Of a DNA stretch of 8,901 nt, positions 1 through 8,177 are shown piece by piece. Position 1 is the first letter of the stretch. The number at the start of each line of letters is the position of its first letter. Position numbers and translations under genes: made by a program. Source of the stretch: Thermoleophilaceae bacterium (GTDB taxonomy: Bacteria; Actinomycetota; Thermoleophilia; Solirubrobacterales; Thermoleophilaceae); assembly GCA_013695855.1 (NCBI GenBank), contig JACCZR010000047.1, positions 1 through 8,901 of the forward strand. Reading direction: 5' to 3'. The notes below the pieces were generated by a model that saw only the letters and a program-made list of their open reading frames with translations, made no database searches and was not told the DNA's origin.

Positions 1-211
1 CGTGCGCTCGCGCGATCCCGCGCTGGCCCGCTGGCAGGACCGCTTGCACGGCCCCTGGTGGGTCTTCGGCCACGGCTGCCACTGCAACCGCGACACCGCC
101 GCGACGCTGTCGGCGTCGCCGCTGGAGATCGAGCACGACGAGTGGGCCGAGGTGCCGGGAGCGCTCCCACTTGTGAAGCCGATGTACACAGGGGTTGCAC
201 GAGCCCGCTAG
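1..211 (+). CDS. Probable class I SAM-dependent methyltransferase, C-terminal fragment
   Basis: The frame is open from the left edge to a TAG at 209-211, so only the last ~69 residues are present and the start lies outside the window. The visible part reads LARWQDRLHGPWWVFGHGCHCNRDT, then a short stretch leading to GALPLVKPMYTGVARAR. This resembles the C-terminal subdomain of UbiE/Methyltransf_11-type enzymes, in which a W-x-R...GGCH-NRDT segment is followed by a final strand and a G-x-AR tail. The SAM-binding motifs would lie upstream and cannot be checked, so substrate and pathway are unknown. The assignment rests on remembered family wording and is moderate. The first in-window GTG (positions 2-4) should not be taken as the real start. 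Confidence 0.6.
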   Translation, partial: VRSRDPALARWQDRLHGPWWVFGHGCHCNRDTAATLSASPLEIEHDEWAEVPGALPLVKPMYTGVARAR

Positions 212-222
212 ACGGGTACAGT
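195..222 (+). promoter_or_regulatory. Candidate sigma-70-type promoter for the secreted-protein gene
   Basis: TTGCAC (195-200) and TACAGT (217-222) are separated by 16 bases and match the -35 and -10 consensus at most of the important positions. They lie across the last codons and stop of the upstream methyltransferase. The predicted transcription start is about position 229, only a few bases before the CTG at 232 where the signal peptide begins. This would give a leaderless or nearly leaderless mRNA. It is seen only by eye, and such matches do occur by chance. Confidence 0.35.
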
Positions 223-231
223 TCCACGCCC

Positions 232-981
232 CTGCGCCGCCGGCTCCTCCTTCCCGTCCTCCTCGGACTGTGCGCACTGGCCTTCGCTCCGGGAGCCTCC
301 GCCGCCACGCTGGGCTTCAACAAGCCCTGCTTTCGCGAAAGCGCACCCGCCATCCTCGGGGGCACGGGCTACACACCCAACGGCGAGGTGGCGGTGTTAG
401 ACGGCGGGTCACTGATCGGCCGCCCGCGCACGAACCCGTTCGGCGCCTTTGGCCTGATCGGCAGCTCGGGATCGGTCTCGGGCGGCGAGCGGCGCTACAA
501 CTTCGACGCGATCGATGCCACGAACCCCGCGATCCGCGCCGCCACCCAGCTCCGCGTGAGCGCGCTGGCCATAAGTGTCCGCCCCAACGGCGGGTCGCCC
601 TCGCGGCCGCGTCGCGTTCGGGCTCGCGGGTTCGTGGGCGGAAAAACCCTCTACGCGCACGTCAGGCGCGGCCGGCGCTACAAGCTGCGCGTGCGCATCG
701 GGCGCCTTCGTGGACCCTGCGCGACCGTCTCGGCGCGCCGGCGCCTGCTCAAGCGCGGCACACCGGTGGGCACCTACCGGACTCAGTTCGACGCCCGCCG
801 TCGCTACAGCCGCTGCCGCCGGGTCACAGCCACCCGCACCTGCTTGGTCCTGCGCGTGAGGGTCTTCCGCATCTTCCGCTCGGGCTCGGCATCCGCCTCG
901 GCGGCGGACACAGCCGAGACGTGGGAGCAGATCGTCGGGCCTCCGAGCTCGGGCGCCCCGGGCTTCGCGAAGCTGCCCTAG
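232..981 (+). CDS. Secreted basic protein, Ig-like/beta-rich, function unknown
   Basis: From the CTG at 232 the protein has 249 residues. It opens with MRRR, a hydrophobic stretch LLLPVLLGLCALAFA and an APGASA|ATLGF site, a textbook type I signal peptide cut after about residue 24. A short region with GYTPNGEVAVLDGG and a later GAFGLIG resembles an Ig-like repeat. The C-terminal half is very rich in Arg, with alternating strands (VRARGFVGGKTLYAHVRRG, a GPC turn, YRTQFDARRRYS) and four mature-part cysteines that could pair. I remember similar arginine-rich secreted proteins of unknown function from Thermoleophilia. The start is uncertain: in-frame GTGs exist at 142 and 58, but the codons between 142 and 232 (AGG, CGA, GTA, CTA, TGT) look non-coding and overlap the upstream gene. 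Automated callers that exclude CTG would choose 142 or 58. The gene converges on, and overlaps by 4 bp, the minus-strand block. Confidence 0.6.
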   Translation: MRRRLLLPVLLGLCALAFAPGASAATLGFNKPCFRESAPAILGGTGYTPNGEVAVLDGGSLIGRPRTNPFGAFGLIGSSGSVSGGERRYNFDAIDATNPAIRAATQLRVSALAISVRPNGGSPSRPRRVRARGFVGGKTLYAHVRRGRRYKLRVRIGRLRGPCATVSARRRLLKRGTPVGTYRTQFDARRRYSRCRRVTATRTCLVLRVRVFRIFRSGSASASAADTAETWEQIVGPPSSGAPGFAKLP

Positions 982-1346
982 AAGGTCAGCTCGGGATAGC
1001 GCTCGCGCAGGTGGTTGGCGAGCGCCTCGCGCACGAAGCGCCGCTCGTCCGGGCTCGCCATCCGCAGCCGGCCGAGCAGCTCACCCTGGCTCTCCAGCGG
1101 AAGTCCCGCGATCTCCCAGCGAACGGCCAGGCGCTCGAACAGGAACTCGACGCGCCGCTGCCAGCGGTCCTCGGCCGAGGCCGCGGGCTTGGCGTCGAGG
1201 TCGCCGAGCTTGCGCAGCGTCCCCTCGCTGAGCGAGTCGCGGAGCGTCAGCACGTTGCCGTCCTGGTCGCGGTACTCGGAGACGGCGCCCGGCGGCGCGG
1301 TGGAGCCGCCGACATCGCGGGCGCGGCGGCGCGAGCGCTTTCCCAC
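978..1346 (-). CDS. Conserved-looking small protein coupled to clpB, function unknown
   Basis: This encodes 122 residues from a GTG whose G is the last base of the clpB stop (TAGTG), so ribosomes finishing clpB can restart here. No separate Shine-Dalgarno is visible. The N-terminus is strongly basic (MGKRSRRRAR). It is followed by a polar linker, a segment EYRDQDGNVLTLRDSLS, and then two or three amphipathic helices rich in Trp, Arg and Glu (WQRRVEFLFERLAVRWEIAG, SPDERRFVREALANHLRERYPEL). There is no signal peptide, membrane segment, cysteine or recognisable catalytic motif, so it is presumably a cytoplasmic helical protein. It is the last gene of the heat-shock block. Position and coupling suggest co-expression with ClpB, possibly as an accessory or adaptor, but that is guilt by association only. 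The third-position GC pattern and clean frame support a real gene. Confidence 0.75.
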   Translation of the reverse strand: MGKRSRRRARDVGGSTAPPGAVSEYRDQDGNVLTLRDSLSEGTLRKLGDLDAKPAASAEDRWQRRVEFLFERLAVRWEIAGLPLESQGELLGRLRMASPDERRFVREALANHLRERYPELTF

Positions 1347-3883
1347 TAGGCGGTGGCGGCCGGTGCGGGCTCGCCCTTCGGCTCGGCGAAGGCCAGCTCG
1401 CCGTCCACGGCGGTCACCCGCACGCGATCGCCGGGCTTGATCGTGCCGTCGAGCAGCTCGAGGGCCAGGCGGTCTATCAAGCGCTTCTGGATCACGCGCT
1501 TGAGCGGGCGGGCGCCGTAGATGGGGTCGTAGCCCAGATTGCCCAGCAGCTCGCGGGCGTCGTCGGAGACCTCGATCTCCACCCCACGCTCGCGCACGCG
1601 CTCGGCCAGGCGCGCCGTCTGGAGGTCGACGATCCGCCCGAGCTCGTCCCGCGAGAGCTGTGAGAACTCCACGATCTCGTCAAGGCGGTTCACGAACTCG
1701 GGCTTGAAGGTGGCCCGCACGCCGTCCATGCCGCCGGCGACGTTCGAGGTCATGATCACCACGGTGTTCTTGAAGGAGACAGTGCGGCCCTGGCCGTCGG
1801 TCAGCCGGCCGTCGTCCATCAGCTGGAGCAGCACGTTGAACACGTCGGCGTGCGCCTTTTCGATCTCGTCGAGCAGAACGACGCTGTACGGGCGCCGCCT
1901 GACGGCCTCGGTGAGCTGGCCCCCCTCGTCGTAGCCGACATAGCCGGGGGGCGCCCCAACCAGCCGCGACACCGAGTGCTTCTCCATGTACTCCGACATG
2001 TCGATGCGCACCATCGCCTGCTCGGAGTCGAACATGAACTCGGCCAGCGCACGGGCCAGCTCGGTCTTCCCGACGCCTGTCGGCCCGATGAACAGGAACG
2101 TGCCGATCGGCTGATCGGGGTCTTGGAGTCCCGCCCGCGAGCGGCGCAGCGCGTTCGACACGGCCTCGACGGCATCGTGCTGTCCCACCACCCGCTCGTG
2201 CAGCCTCCCCTCCATGTGGACGAGCTTCTGCATCTCGGACTCCATGAGCTTGGAGACCGGGATGCCGGTCCATTTGGCGACCACCTCGGCCACGTCCTCC
2301 TCGGTGACCTCCTCCTTGAGGAAGCCGCTCCTCGAATCGGCGACGGTCTCGGCCTCGACGAGCGCGGCCTCGAGCTCGGGGATCTCGCCGTAGCGCAGCT
2401 CGGCGGCGCGCTGAAGGTCGGACTCGCGCTCGGCGCGCTCGGCGTCGCGGTGGGCCTGCTCGAGGCGCTCCTTGATCTCCCGGACCGCCGCAATGGCGTC
2501 CTTTTCCTCCTGCCAGCGAGCCTTCATCTCGCCCGAGCGCTCACGCAGGTCGGCCAGCTCGCGCTCCAGCGCGTCGCGGCGGCCGACTCCGGCTTCGTCG
2601 GTCTCCTTCTTGAGCGCCTGCTGCTCGATCTCGAGCTGCTGGACGCGGCGCTCGACCTCGTCGATCTCCGTGGGCATCGAGTCGATCTCGATGCGCAGCC
2701 GCGACGCGGACTCGTCGATGAGGTCGATGGCCTTGTCCGGAAGGAAGCGATCGGCGATGTAGCGGTGGGAGAGCAGGGCGGCGGCCACGATGGCGCTGTC
2801 CTGTATGCGCACGCCGTGGTGGACCTCGTAGCGCTCCTTGAGCCCGCGCAGGATGGCGACAGTGTCCTCCTCGGAGGGCTCGCCCACGAACACAGGCTGG
2901 AAGCGGCGCTCCAGCGCAGCGTCCTTTTCGATGTGCTTGCGGTACTCGTCCAGGGTGGTGGCGCCCACCGCGCGCAGCTCGCCGCGGGCGAGCATCGGCT
3001 TGAGCAGGTTGGCGGCGTCGACGGCGCCCTCCGCGGCGCCCGCGCCCACGATCGTGTGCAGCTCGTCCATGAAGAGGATGACCTGGCCATCGGCCTCGGC
3101 GATCTCCTTCAGCACGGCCTTCAGGCGGTCCTCGAACTCGCCGCGGTACTTGGCGCCGGCGATCAGCGCGCCGATGTCGAGCGCGATCACCCGGCGGTCG
3201 CGCAGCGAGTCGGGAGCGTCGCCGCTCACGATGCGCTGGGCGAGTCCCTCGGCGATGGCGGTCTTGCCCACGCCGGGCTCACCGATCAGCACGGGGTTGT
3301 TCTTGGTCCGCCGGGAGAGGACCTGGACGACGCGACGGATCTCGTCGTCGCGGCCGATGACGGGGTCGAGCTTGCCCTGCTCTGCGGCCTCGGTCAGGTC
3401 ACGGCCGAACTTCTCCAGGGCGCCGTACTTGTCCTCGGGATTCTGGTCGGTCACGCGGTGGGGCCCGCGCACCTTCCGCACGGCGTCGGCGATCACGTCG
3501 CGCGCGGCGCCCGCGTCGACCTTGGGGTCGGCGGCCAGGGCGAGCAGCAGGTGCTCGGCAGAGACGTACTCGTCGCCCATCCCGCGTGCCTCTTGGTCGG
3601 CGCGTTCGAGCGCCTGCGTGAGCGCGCGGCCGATGGCCGGCGCCGCGGTGCCCTCACCGGAGACGGTGGGCAGCGCGTCAAGCGTCTCGTTGGCGCGGCG
3701 GCGAACGCTTTCGGGGTCACCCCCCGCGCGGCGCAGGACCGGGGGAACGATGCCGCCCTCCTGCTCGAGCAGGGCGATAAGAAGATGGTGAGGGTCGACC
3801 TCCGGGTTCGCGCGAGCGCCCGCCAGTCGCTGCGCGGCGGCAAGGGCCTCCTGCGACTTGACTGTGAAGCGATCGGGATGCAT
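1346..3883 (-). CDS. clpB: ATP-dependent disaggregase ClpB (Hsp100)
   Basis: ClpB is a cytoplasmic hexameric AAA+ machine that works with DnaK/DnaJ/GrpE to pull polypeptides out of aggregates. At 845 residues it is close to the usual ~850-870. Domains in order: Clp_N repeats (about 1-145); NBD1 with Walker A GEPGVGKT (201-208), pore loop KYRGEF (245-250), Walker B VILFMDE (268-274) and arginine fingers in ALERRF (323-328); the charged coiled-coil middle domain (about 400-525), which separates ClpB from ClpA/ClpC; NBD2 with Walker A GPTGVGKT (600-607), pore loop GYVGYDEGG (647-655), Walker B VVLLDE (668-673), sensor-1 TSN (712-714), the NRLDE finger region (732-736) and sensor-2 GARPLKR (790-796). 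All key residues are intact. The stretch between TSN and FKPEF is short for the family. The start is ATG at 3881-3883; no Shine-Dalgarno precedes it, but a promoter-like element shared with dnaK does. Confidence 0.97.
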   Translation of the reverse strand: MHPDRFTVKSQEALAAAQRLAGARANPEVDPHHLLIALLEQEGGIVPPVLRRAGGDPESVRRRANETLDALPTVSGEGTAAPAIGRALTQALERADQEARGMGDEYVSAEHLLLALAADPKVDAGAARDVIADAVRKVRGPHRVTDQNPEDKYGALEKFGRDLTEAAEQGKLDPVIGRDDEIRRVVQVLSRRTKNNPVLIGEPGVGKTAIAEGLAQRIVSGDAPDSLRDRRVIALDIGALIAGAKYRGEFEDRLKAVLKEIAEADGQVILFMDELHTIVGAGAAEGAVDAANLLKPMLARGELRAVGATTLDEYRKHIEKDAALERRFQPVFVGEPSEEDTVAILRGLKERYEVHHGVRIQDSAIVAAALLSHRYIADRFLPDKAIDLIDESASRLRIEIDSMPTEIDEVERRVQQLEIEQQALKKETDEAGVGRRDALERELADLRERSGEMKARWQEEKDAIAAVREIKERLEQAHRDAERAERESDLQRAAELRYGEIPELEAALVEAETVADSRSGFLKEEVTEEDVAEVVAKWTGIPVSKLMESEMQKLVHMEGRLHERVVGQHDAVEAVSNALRRSRAGLQDPDQPIGTFLFIGPTGVGKTELARALAEFMFDSEQAMVRIDMSEYMEKHSVSRLVGAPPGYVGYDEGGQLTEAVRRRPYSVVLLDEIEKAHADVFNVLLQLMDDGRLTDGQGRTVSFKNTVVIMTSNVAGGMDGVRATFKPEFVNRLDEIVEFSQLSRDELGRIVDLQTARLAERVRERGVEIEVSDDARELLGNLGYDPIYGARPLKRVIQKRLIDRLALELLDGTIKPGDRVRVTAVDGELAFAEPKGEPAPAATA

Positions 3884-3884
3884 A

Positions 3885-3910
3885 AAATCTAAGCGTCAGC
3901 TTATCAGATC
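3885..3910 (-). promoter_or_regulatory. Bipartite element before clpB, shared with dnaK: likely promoter/operator
   Basis: On the plus strand the element is AAATCTAAGC-N10-CAGATC. On the coding (minus) strand it reads GATCTG-N10-GCTTAGATTT. The 16 fixed bases and the spacing are identical to 8188-8213 before dnaK. On the coding strand TG-A-TAAGCT (-10 box at 3898-3903) looks like an extended -10. The predicted start near 3891 would leave a leader of only about 7 bases before the clpB ATG. TAAGC-TGAC-GCTTA inside it is a small palindrome. HspR is the obvious candidate regulator, but the site is not the classical HAIR sequence. The repetition is seen directly; the role is inferred. Confidence 0.6.
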
Positions 3911-3948
3911 ATGGGAGGGTGTTTCGCCAGGGGAAGCGAGGCGCCAGC

Positions 3949-3972
3949 GCGGCTGGACGACCGTTCAGCCGC
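3949..3972 (-). other. Hairpin at the hspR stop codon
   Basis: GCGGCTG (3949-3955) and CAGCCGC (3966-3972) form a 7-bp GC-rich stem with a 10-base loop, and the hspR TGA lies at the edge of that loop. No T-run follows on the minus strand, so it is not a typical intrinsic terminator. It could attenuate read-through or mark an RNA 3' end between hspR and clpB. In DNA this GC-rich, chance stems of this size are not rare. Confidence 0.3.
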
Positions 3973-4369
3973 CGGAGCGCTGAACGCGCACGCGCACCGC
4001 CCGGTCGACCGGCTCCAGCGCCTGGCCCGGCGGCTCGTAGGGCACGAGCTCGGCCCGGAAGGAGCGCCTCACCCGCTCGATCTCGGCGCTCAGCTCTTGC
4101 TGCACCCGGTCGGCCTGGCGCTCGAGGTTGCGCATCCGGCGCTTCATGCGGGCGATCTCGCCCTCCAACTCGAAGACCTTCTCCACCCCGGCGAGGTTCA
4201 TGCCCAGCTCGCAGGTGAGCTCCTGGATGCGGCGCAGCCGGTCGACGTCCTCCTGCGAGTACAGGCGCGTGTTCTTGGGCGAGCGCTTGGGCGCGACCAG
4301 GCCACGGGTCTCGTAGATCCGCAGCGTCTGGGGATGCATGCCCGCCAGCTCGGCCGCCACCGAGATCAT
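3965..4369 (-). CDS. hspR: MerR-family heat-shock repressor HspR
   Basis: HspR represses chaperone genes in actinobacteria; in Streptomyces DnaK acts as its co-repressor, giving feedback. The 134-residue frame begins at the winged helix-turn-helix: ISVAAELAGMHPQTLRIYE (2-20), then GLVAPKRSPKNTRLYSQEDVDRL, and ELTCELGMNLAGVEKVFELE, all diagnostic for HspR. A coiled coil follows (about 65-105), and then a tail beginning AELVPYEPP and ending RAVRVRVQR. There are no effector-binding cysteines. The ATG at 4367-4369 is the only standard start in this frame, but it is probably not the whole story. In-frame codons upstream encode LDTERGVY, matching the VY/TF residues that precede ISVAAELAG in other HspRs. 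AGGAGG (4414-4419) also sits before an in-frame ATC at 4400-4402, just 2 bases after the dnaJ stop. That start would give 145 residues. The gene belongs to the dnaK operon. Confidence 0.93.
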   Translation of the reverse strand: MISVAAELAGMHPQTLRIYETRGLVAPKRSPKNTRLYSQEDVDRLRRIQELTCELGMNLAGVEKVFELEGEIARMKRRMRNLERQADRVQQELSAEIERVRRSFRAELVPYEPPGQALEPVDRAVRVRVQRSGG

Positions 4370-4404
4370 GTAGACGCCGCGCTCGGTATCGAGGTCGGCG
4401 ATGG

Positions 4405-5517
4405 CTAGCTCGCCCTCCTGCCCGACAGGATCCGCTCGCGCGGGTCCTCTTCGAGCACGTTGGCCAGGTCGTCGACCGCCTCACGCTGCTCGCGCGACAG
4501 AGAGCGCGGCACGTCGATGACCAGGCGGTAGTGGATGTCGCCGCGGCCCTTGCCGCCCAGGCGGGGAGGCCCTTCGTCGCGCAGGCGCTGCAGGGTCCCG
4601 TGCTGGGTGCCCGGAGGCACGCGGATGCGCTTCGTGCCCGCCAGGGTGGGCACCTCGATCGTTGCCCCGCGGATCGCCTCCGGGATGGTGATCGGCACCG
4701 AGATCTCGAGGTTGTCGCCCCGGCGGGTGAACAGCGGCGACTCGGCCACCCGCGTGATCACATAGAGGTCACCGGAGGGTCCGCCGCGGGGGCCGGCCTC
4801 GCCCTTGCCGGCGAGCCGTACCCGTGAGCCGTCGCGCACGCCGGCCGGCACGTTCGCCCGGTAGCGCTTGACCTGGCGGGTGAAGCCCTGGCCGTGGCAG
4901 GTGGGGCAGGGGTCGTCGATCTCGGTGCCCGTTCCACGACAGAGCCCGCAGGGCTGGGAGATGGAGAACAGCCCCTGCGACTCGGCCTCCACTCCGCGGC
5001 CCTGGCAGCGACTGCAGACCCGGGGGCTCGTGCCCGGCTTGGCGCCGGTCCCCCGGCAGGTCGGACAGGGCGCGGACATGGGCACCGTCACGGGCACCTG
5101 TGCGCCGTCCATCGCCTGCTCGAAGGAGATGTGCACCTCGGTCTCGAGGTCGCGCCCGCGCAGCGCCGCTCCCGGCCCGCCGGCTCCGCCACGACCCGCG
5201 GCGTTGCCGAAGAGGTCGGAGATGATGTCGCCCAGGCCCCCGCCGAAGCCTCCGCCCGCGTTGCGAAAGGCGCCGGGGTCGAAGCCCGAGCCGAAGATCC
5301 CGCCGCCGGCGTCGTACTGGCGGCGCTTCGCGGGATCGGAGAGCACCGAGTTGGCCTCCTGGATCTCCTTGAAGCGTTCCTCGGCCTTCGCGTCGCCGGG
5401 GTTGCGGTCGGGGTGGTACTGACGCGCAAGCTTGCGGTAGGCCTTCTTGATCTCCTCGTCGGAGGCCTTCTTGTCGACGCCGAGGACGTCGTACGGGTTC
5501 CTCGCCGCAGTAGCCAT
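4405..5517 (-). CDS. dnaJ: Hsp40 co-chaperone DnaJ, type I
   Basis: DnaJ delivers unfolded clients to DnaK and stimulates its ATPase. The 370-residue protein has the full type I layout: J-domain (about 7-70) with the essential HPD at 35-37; a Gly/Phe-rich linker (about 71-119) with SDLFG; a zinc-finger domain with all four CxxCxGxG repeats (Cys pairs 151/154, 168/171, 190/193 and 204/207); the C-terminal beta-domains binding substrate (about 215-340); and a short dimerisation tail. No key residue is missing. The ATG directly follows the grpE TAG with no gap (TAGATG), and only a weak purine stretch precedes it, so translational coupling to grpE is likely. Actinobacteria often have a second DnaJ elsewhere; this one, beside dnaK and hspR, is the operon copy (DnaJ1 type). 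Confidence 0.97.
   Translation of the reverse strand: MATAARNPYDVLGVDKKASDEEIKKAYRKLARQYHPDRNPGDAKAEERFKEIQEANSVLSDPAKRRQYDAGGGIFGSGFDPGAFRNAGGGFGGGLGDIISDLFGNAAGRGGAGGPGAALRGRDLETEVHISFEQAMDGAQVPVTVPMSAPCPTCRGTGAKPGTSPRVCSRCQGRGVEAESQGLFSISQPCGLCRGTGTEIDDPCPTCHGQGFTRQVKRYRANVPAGVRDGSRVRLAGKGEAGPRGGPSGDLYVITRVAESPLFTRRGDNLEISVPITIPEAIRGATIEVPTLAGTKRIRVPPGTQHGTLQRLRDEGPPRLGGKGRGDIHYRLVIDVPRSLSREQREAVDDLANVLEEDPRERILSGRRAS
4414..4419 (-). promoter_or_regulatory. Strong Shine-Dalgarno (AGGAGG) for hspR inside dnaJ
   Basis: On the minus strand AGGAGG lies in the last codons of dnaJ and is the best ribosome-binding site inside the operon. It is 44 bases upstream of the hspR ATG at 4367-4369, too far to serve it. 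It is 11 bases upstream of the in-frame ATC at 4400-4402. This decides in favour of an upstream, non-standard hspR start or at least puts the ATG in doubt. Confidence 0.5.
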
Positions 5518-6162
5518 CTATCCGCTCACGACCACCCGCGCCGGGCGCAGGACCGTGCCGTTGACCCGGTAGCCCTTCTCGATGACGTCGAGCACCACGC
5601 CGGAGTCGGTTGACTCCTCCTCGCGGGTGGAGAGCGCCTCGTGGAAGGTGGGGTCAAAGCGCTCACCGGCCGGGTCGAACTGCTCCACGCCGTTTCGCTC
5701 GAGCACCGAGACCAGCTCCGCGTGCACGAGCTTGACGCCCTCGGCCAGGTGCTGCTCACCCTCCTGGGCCGAGCCGAGTGCACGCTCGAGGTTGTCGAGG
5801 ACCGGCAGCAGCTCCCGCACGAGGGTCCCCCTCGCGCGCTCGCCCGATGCGGCGGCCTCGCGCGCCGCGCGCTTGCGGTAGTTCTCGAAGTCGGCCTGGG
5901 TGCGCTGCGCCAGCGCGAGGTACTCGTCGCGCTCGCGCTCCACCGAGGCCGCGGGGTCATCGTCCTCCGCGGCCTCCTCGGTGGCCTCGAGCATCTCCTG
6001 CTCGTTGGCCGGGTTCTCCTCGCCCGCCGGCTCGGCCGACTCGTCGCGCGAGGTGGCCGGCTCTTCGGGCTCAAGCCCGCCGGGGCGCTGGACCGCCGGC
6101 TGCTCGGACGGGCTCTCCTCGGAGCTCGTCCCCTCCTCCTCGTGGTCGCCGACGCCGGACAC
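5518..6162 (-). CDS. grpE: Nucleotide exchange factor GrpE
   Basis: GrpE is a dimeric cytoplasmic factor that releases ADP from DnaK and so times substrate release. The 214 residues comprise an acidic, Glu/Pro/Ser-rich, probably disordered N-terminus (about 1-70), the long helix with QADFENYRKRAARE (89-102) that forms the dimer stalk, the LVRELLPVLDNLERAL bundle (114-129), and the C-terminal beta-wing with FDPTFHEAL (169-177) and the signature ending VIEKGYRVNGTVLRPARVVVS. It starts with GTG immediately after the dnaK TAG. GAGGAG at 6172-6177, inside the dnaK tail codons, lies 9 bases upstream and is a good ribosome-binding site. The long acidic leader makes it somewhat larger than E. coli GrpE; such extensions are common in high-GC Gram-positives. 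Confidence 0.96.
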   Translation of the reverse strand: MSGVGDHEEEGTSSEESPSEQPAVQRPGGLEPEEPATSRDESAEPAGEENPANEQEMLEATEEAAEDDDPAASVERERDEYLALAQRTQADFENYRKRAAREAAASGERARGTLVRELLPVLDNLERALGSAQEGEQHLAEGVKLVHAELVSVLERNGVEQFDPAGERFDPTFHEALSTREEESTDSGVVLDVIEKGYRVNGTVLRPARVVVSG

Positions 6163-8106
<1,944 letters not shown>

Positions 8107-8110
8107 GTGT

Positions 8111-8115
8111 CCTCC
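8111..8115 (-). promoter_or_regulatory. dnaK ribosome-binding site
   Basis: On the minus strand GGAGG lies 4 bases upstream of the dnaK ATG and fixes that start. CTCC about 15 bases further upstream in the leader could pair with GGAG, but only for four base pairs. Confidence 0.7.
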
Positions 8116-8137
8116 ATTGCCGTAGCGCCGGAGCGCA

Positions 8138-8157
8138 GGCCGGGCGTTGGCCGGGCG
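8138..8157 (-). repeat. Short direct repeat in the dnaK leader
   Basis: GGCCGGGCG occurs twice on the plus strand (8138-8146 and 8149-8157), separated by TT, an 11-base period or about one helical turn. Next to it, GCGC-CGGA-GCGC (8125-8136) can fold into a small hairpin. Both lie in the predicted dnaK 5' leader. They may shape the RNA or be low-complexity GC drift. Confidence 0.35.
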
Positions 8158-8177
8158 AGCGCCGCCGCTCTGTTTCT

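Noticed and set aside
271..276. A lipoprotein lipobox in the secreted protein (LLGLC)
   Set aside because: The residue before Cys is Leu rather than Gly/Ala/Ser, and a good type I site (GASA|A) follows.
195..1349. A plus-strand open frame of 384 codons across the secreted protein and the small gene
   Set aside because: Its product is Arg/Pro/His-rich with no domain. The frame at 232-981 has a signal peptide and the minus strand has the coupled small gene.
1850..3892. A 680-codon open frame on the plus strand, opposite clpB
   Set aside because: Same artefact: low-complexity Leu/Val/Asp/Gly composition, no ribosome-binding site, and full overlap with an unquestionable clpB.
3884..3964. A CIRCE (HrcA) operator before clpB or dnaK
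   Set aside because: TTAGCACTC-N9-GAGTGCTAA or a near match is absent in both control regions.
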